Source: Bacteroidota bacterium (GTDB lineage Bacteria > Bacteroidota > Bacteroidia > Flavobacteriales > Weeksellaceae). From it: a stretch of 8,843 nucleotides of DNA. Each line of letters opens with the position of its first letter. Within the stretch, counting starts at the first letter, position 1. Below, in pieces: positions 6,048 to 8,843 of this stretch. The translations under genes and the position numbers were made by a program. The stretch is taken from assembly GCA_018266965.1 (NCBI GenBank), contig JAFDZJ010000187.1, forward strand, positions 1 to 8,843, written 5' to 3'. The notes under the pieces were generated by a model. It had not been told where the DNA came from, made no database searches, and saw only the letters and a program-made list of their open reading frames with translations.

Positions 6048-7064
6048 TTATTTTACATTTTTACTCAATTCCATCATTAGCTCGATTGGTTTCAGTGCTT
6101 TCAGCCTCAACTCTTCGTCCATAGTAATTTCTGGTAATTCATACTTCAAACATAGATATAGTTTTTCCAAGGTATTTCTTTTCATAAAAAAACATTCGGA
6201 ACAGTTACAACTTTCATCGGTTACTAGTGCTGGGATTAGCGTTTTGTGAGGTGCTCTCTTTTTCATTTCGTGTAATATCCCATCTTCGGTAGCTATAATG
6301 AATTTTTGACAGTCATCTTTTTCTACATAGTTGAGCAACGCCGAAGTAGATCCAATAAAATGCGCCAAATCTAAAACTGGTTTTTCACTTTCTGGGTGGG
6401 CTATAAGTTTGGCATCTGGATTTTCAGCCATCTGTTTTGCAATTCTTTCCATAGAAAATGCTTCGTGAACAATACAACTTCCGTCCCAAAGAATCATTTC
6501 TCTTCCTGTTTTTTTGGAAAGATAGCGACCAAGATTTTTATCAGGTGCAAAAATTATAGGTCTGTCATTTGGTAAAGAATTGATGATGGTTTCTGCATTG
6601 GAACTGGTAACAATAACATCGGATTCGGCTTTGGTTTCTGCATTGCAATTGATATAAGTTGCCACCAAAGAATTAGGATATTTCGCTCTCATCTCTCTGA
6701 GTCCTTCTCCACTGCAATTGTCTGCCAAGCTACAACCCGCCAAAGTATCTGGTAATACAACTTTTTTGGTAGGATTAAGTATTTTTGCTGCCTCTGCCAT
6801 GAAGTGTACACCACAAAAAGCTATCATATCCGCATTGGTTTCTTTGGCTTGTCGGGCCAACTGCAACGAGTCCCCCAAGAAATCGGCAATATCCTGAATT
6901 TCTGCTGGTTGATAATAATGAGCAAGTATAACTGCATTTTTTTCTTTTTTGAGTTCCAAAATGGCTTTTTTGAGTTCTTCCCCTTCTGGAATTAAAAAAT
7001 CTTTGAGGTCCAAAAATCCTTTTACAGGTAGATTGGATTTTGCAATATTGAAATTTTCATTCAT
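6048..7064 (-). CDS. nadA: Quinolinate synthase (Fe-S)
   Basis: Cytosolic [4Fe-4S] enzyme that condenses iminoaspartate with dihydroxyacetone phosphate to quinolinate, the second step of de novo NAD synthesis. It has 338 residues, close to E. coli NadA. Visible motifs are VILAHYYQPAEIQDIADFLGDSL (residues 45-67), FCGVHFMAEAA at 83-93, AGCSLADNC at 109-117, IVTSSNAE at 151-158, WDGSCIVHE at 193-201, IAHPE at 221-225, and DESCNCSECFFMKRNTLEK at 283-301. The cluster ligands are probably Cys111, Cys197 and Cys291, spaced as in the E. coli enzyme. The gene begins 10 nt after gmk and is the last gene of that operon. The partner nadB and nadC genes are not in the window. Confidence 0.98.
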   Translation of the reverse strand: MNENFNIAKSNLPVKGFLDLKDFLIPEGEELKKAILELKKEKNAVILAHYYQPAEIQDIADFLGDSLQLARQAKETNADMIAFCGVHFMAEAAKILNPTKKVVLPDTLAGCSLADNCSGEGLREMRAKYPNSLVATYINCNAETKAESDVIVTSSNAETIINSLPNDRPIIFAPDKNLGRYLSKKTGREMILWDGSCIVHEAFSMERIAKQMAENPDAKLIAHPESEKPVLDLAHFIGSTSALLNYVEKDDCQKFIIATEDGILHEMKKRAPHKTLIPALVTDESCNCSECFFMKRNTLEKLYLCLKYELPEITMDEELRLKALKPIELMMELSKNVK

Positions 7065-7074
7065 AAAAAAGTGA

Positions 7075-7644
7075 TTAATGGGTATTAAAATTAAATTTTT
7101 TTATCGTTTCTTCGGTTTCTTTTTTTGCTACTGCAAGATCCGAATTGATGATGTTTTTATCAAATTCTTTTTGAAAAGTTAATTCGTGTTCCGCTTTGGC
7201 AACTCGTATTTTTATAGTTTCCGCATCATCTGTGCCTCGGTTGATAAGTCTTTTTTCCAGCTCTTCTATTGAGGGTGGTTGTATGAAAATGGAGAGCGCT
7301 TTTTCGCCAAAATATTTTTTTAGTGCTATCCCTCCTTTAACATCTACATCGAAAATCACGGTTTTCCCAAGAGTCCATATTCTTTCCACTTCGGATTTCA
7401 AGGTACCATAATATTTGTCTTTATACACTTCTTCATATTCCACAAAAGCATTTTCTGAAATCTTTTTTTTAAAATCTTCTATACTTATGAAATAATAATC
7501 CTTTCCATCGACCTCATTTCCTCTCGCCAATCTTGTGGTACAGGAAATTGAAAACTCCAAAAAATCAAATTGAGCTAGGCAATGTTGCACCAATGTTGTT
7601 TTGCCACTTCCGGAAGGTGCAGAAAATATGATAACCTTCTCCAT
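7075..7644 (-). CDS. gmk: Guanylate kinase
   Basis: A 189-residue cytosolic kinase converting GMP and ATP to GDP and ADP. The P-loop is SAPSGSGKTT (residues 8-17). The GMP-binding segment SISCTTRLARGNEVDGKDYYF keeps both arginines of the TTRxxR motif and the YYF that follows. FDVDVKGG and the lid/core segment INRGTDD are present. The frame is open upstream to a Met at 7800, but that extension only overlaps yicC in another frame and looks nothing like the family. The start at 7644 (MEKVIIFSAPSGSGK) is chosen, 2 nt after the yicC stop. This gives a tight yicC-gmk pair, a widespread bacterial arrangement, with nadA following at 10 nt. Confidence 0.97.
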   Translation of the reverse strand: MEKVIIFSAPSGSGKTTLVQHCLAQFDFLEFSISCTTRLARGNEVDGKDYYFISIEDFKKKISENAFVEYEEVYKDKYYGTLKSEVERIWTLGKTVIFDVDVKGGIALKKYFGEKALSIFIQPPSIEELEKRLINRGTDDAETIKIRVAKAEHELTFQKEFDKNIINSDLAVAKKETEETIKKFNFNTH

Positions 7645-7646
7645 GT

Positions 7647-8504
7647 TTACAAAATATTGAGGGTTTGTTCTTTTATTTTTTCCAATTCGTCTTTCATCAT
7701 TACTACTAGTTTTTGTATAGCAGCGTGATTGGCTTTGGAACCAAGAGTATTGATTTCCCTGCCTATTTCCTGTGCTATGAAACCTAATTTTTTTCCACAA
7801 AAATCTTCTGTAGAAAGTACATCTGTATAGTAAGACAAATGCTGGGACAACCTAACTTTTTCTTCGGAAATATCCAACTTTTCTGTATAGTAAGCCAACT
7901 CTTGGTAAAACCTAGTTTCGTCAATATTATCGAATTCGTTAAGTGTTTTTTTGTATCTTTCTTTTACACTTTCTAGCCTTATTTGTTCATAAGGAATTAT
8001 TTCTTGAAGTGCATTGTCGATATTTTCGATATTTTTGGCTAGTTCCAAATGCAATGTTGCTCCTTCTGTTTTACGGAAATCGATAAATTTATTTAATGAT
8101 TCTTCGATAAGGTTTAACAAAAATTCCCATTCCTCTTCTTTTAGTTCATCGGGTTTTGTAGATATAGCCTCTGGAAATCGTATTGCCATTTTTAGGTATT
8201 CGAAATCGGGACCATCTGCAGAAATACTTTTTAGTTCTTGTATATATGCAGCAACCAGTTCTTTATTTATTTTTACATCGTGGTTATCCTCAATGGTTTC
8301 TATATTGATATAGCAATCCACCTTACCTCTTACGATTTTATCACCTAATATTTTTCTAATTTCAAACTCTCGTTCTTTGTATCTGATAGGAACCTTTGTA
8401 TTGAGGTCTAAACTTTTAGAATTTAGCGATTTTATTTCTACTACTATTTTTTTTCCTTGAAATGTACTTTCGCTTCTCCCAAAGCCAGTCATTGACAAAA
8501 CCAT
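7647..8504 (-). CDS. yicC: YicC/YloC-family endoribonuclease
   Basis: A 285-residue member of the YicC/YloC family, an endoribonuclease family implicated in RNA turnover. Hallmarks are the N-terminal MVLSMTGFGRSE and the segment IVVEIKSLNSKSLDLN at about 20-35. The highly conserved C-terminal domain contains CGKKLGFIAQEIGREINTLG, then SKANHAAIQKLVVMMKDELEKIKEQ to the end. The middle (about residues 115-215) is rich in Glu, Lys and Leu and is probably helical. An ATG 14 codons upstream (8546) is in frame, but it lies upstream of the predicted -7 element and adds non-family residues, so 8504 is preferred. It is the first gene of the yicC-gmk-nadA operon. Confidence 0.95.
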   Translation of the reverse strand: MVLSMTGFGRSESTFQGKKIVVEIKSLNSKSLDLNTKVPIRYKEREFEIRKILGDKIVRGKVDCYINIETIEDNHDVKINKELVAAYIQELKSISADGPDFEYLKMAIRFPEAISTKPDELKEEEWEFLLNLIEESLNKFIDFRKTEGATLHLELAKNIENIDNALQEIIPYEQIRLESVKERYKKTLNEFDNIDETRFYQELAYYTEKLDISEEKVRLSQHLSYYTDVLSTEDFCGKKLGFIAQEIGREINTLGSKANHAAIQKLVVMMKDELEKIKEQTLNIL

Positions 8505-8527
8505 ATTTGTTATTTTAAAAATAATGA

Positions 8528-8535
8528 CAAAGATA
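8528..8535 (-). promoter_or_regulatory. -7 element of the yicC-gmk-nadA operon promoter
   Basis: TATCTTTG on the - strand matches TAnnTTTG exactly, 23 nt upstream of the yicC start at 8504. No good TTTG lies at the expected -33 distance, so the promoter call rests mainly on the -7 element and its position. Confidence 0.55.
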
Positions 8536-8649
8536 AGGATTTGCAAAGTATTTTAATGTGATATTTACAATGTCAATTGTATTTAAAATTAAAAAAATAC
8601 GATTGAAATAAATTTTCATTTTCAAAGCAAAATGTTTTACCTTACCTGC

Positions 8650-8749
8650 AACAAAAAAGCCACCCAGTCTGTGGGAGGTCACTGAAAAAGTAAATTTTCA
8701 AGAAATACAAAAAAAAGGAGAAGCCGTCTCAATACTGAGGCGGTTTTTT
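8650..8749 (+). ncRNA. Candidate small non-coding RNA with three hairpins
   Basis: An intergenic stretch ending in a rho-independent terminator that no coding sequence needs. Upstream of the terminator are two more hairpins. The first is GCC-A-CCCA / TGGG-A-GGT (8659-8679, loop GTCTG, one A-A mismatch, one G-U). The second is TGAAAA / TTTTCA (8683-8700). The sequence between the second hairpin and the terminator is an unpaired A-rich linker. The 5' end is estimated from a weak promoter-like TACCTTAC just upstream, so it could shift by tens of bases. I do not recognise 4.5S, 6S, RNase P or tmRNA signatures. The flavobacterial Flavo-1 RNA family is a candidate that I cannot confirm by eye. Confidence 0.4.
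8723..8749 (+). terminator. Rho-independent terminator with no upstream gene
   Basis: An 8-bp stem CCGTCTCA (8723-8730) / TGAGGCGG (8735-8742), one G-U pair, loop ATAC, then seven T residues (8743-8749). It works only in the + direction, because the other strand has no T run. The nearest coding sequence to the left, yicC, runs the other way. The terminator therefore implies a + strand transcript starting within 8547-8722. Confidence 0.85.
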
Positions 8750-8771
8750 TATGTTTTTTAGTAAATATTTC

Positions 8772-8802
8772 TTGTGTATTAAAGTTGTATTTCGTATCTT
8801 TA
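8772..8802 (+). promoter_or_regulatory. Promoter of the gene starting at 8822
   Basis: TTG (8772-8774) and TATCTTTA (8795-8802, 7 of 8 to TAnnTTTG) are spaced by 20 nt. Initiation would be near 8808, about 14 nt before the ATG at 8822. Confidence 0.5.
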
Positions 8803-8821
8803 AGCATTGATAATCAACGAT

Positions 8822-8843
8822 ATGAGCATTAGATTTAAAGATT
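8822..8843 (+). CDS. Start of an unidentified gene, cut by the window end
   Basis: Only seven codons are visible (MSIRFKD). The ATG is preceded by a plausible Bacteroidota promoter and follows a terminator, which supports a real gene start. Nothing can be said about the product. Confidence 0.4.

Noticed and set aside
7645..7800. N-terminal extension of guanylate kinase by 52 codons
   Set aside because: The extension lies wholly within yicC in another frame, reads as low-complexity polar residues, and precedes a canonical Gmk start.
8505..8546. Upstream in-frame ATG for yicC adding 14 residues
   Set aside because: It would begin upstream of the predicted -7 element (8528-8535), and the family begins at MxLSMTGFGRSE.
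8650..8749. Identification as SRP 4.5S RNA or 6S RNA
   Set aside because: The conserved SRP tetraloop region is absent, and there is no long central-bubble hairpin typical of 6S. The RNA is left unnamed.

Overview
The window looks like chromosomal DNA of an AT-rich Bacteroidota, most likely a flavobacterium (Flavobacteriales, possibly the Weeksellaceae/Chryseobacterium side). Several things point that way. Promoters fit the Bacteroidota -33/-7 type (TTTG or TTG, about 20 nt, then TAnnTTTG). Shine-Dalgarno sequences are absent. All recognisable proteins are of flavobacterial style, and the tRNA gene carries no encoded CCA. The genus is inference.

Left part (1-1786): the 3' two thirds of an M1-family zinc aminopeptidase gene on the + strand, cut by the window edge and closed by a clean rho-independent terminator. 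Next comes a compact accessory block on the - strand (about 1800-3146). A HigB/RelE-like toxin, its HTH antitoxin (HI1419/HI1420 type) and a short secreted WG-repeat protein form a tight three-gene unit. It has a good promoter and a palindrome lying on the predicted transcription start. The unit sits between two long, imperfect, palindromic non-coding stretches whose inner ends carry a perfect 9-bp inverted repeat (GTTGTGCGT / ACGCACAAC). This layout resembles a gene cassette or small island and is the most accessory-looking part of the window.

Centre (3371-5423): pyrG (CTP synthase) on the + strand with its own promoter and a strong hairpin terminator, then a convergent tRNA-Cys(GCA) on the - strand with its own promoter and terminator.

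Right part (5638-8546), all on the - strand: yicC (endoribonuclease family), gmk (guanylate kinase) and nadA (quinolinate synthase) are packed with gaps of 2 and 10 nt, clearly one operon. A terminator follows nadA, and folB (dihydroneopterin aldolase) lies beyond it. Together with pyrG these are housekeeping nucleotide and cofactor genes: CTP, GDP, NAD and folate.

Right edge (8547-8843): a divergent intergenic region. It contains a + strand rho-independent terminator with no coding sequence before it, preceded by two more hairpins, which suggests a short non-coding RNA of about 100 nt. After it come a promoter and the first seven codons of another + strand gene cut by the window end.

The two signals most worth following are the palindrome-bounded toxin-antitoxin block and the candidate small RNA. 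The rest is ordinary core genome.
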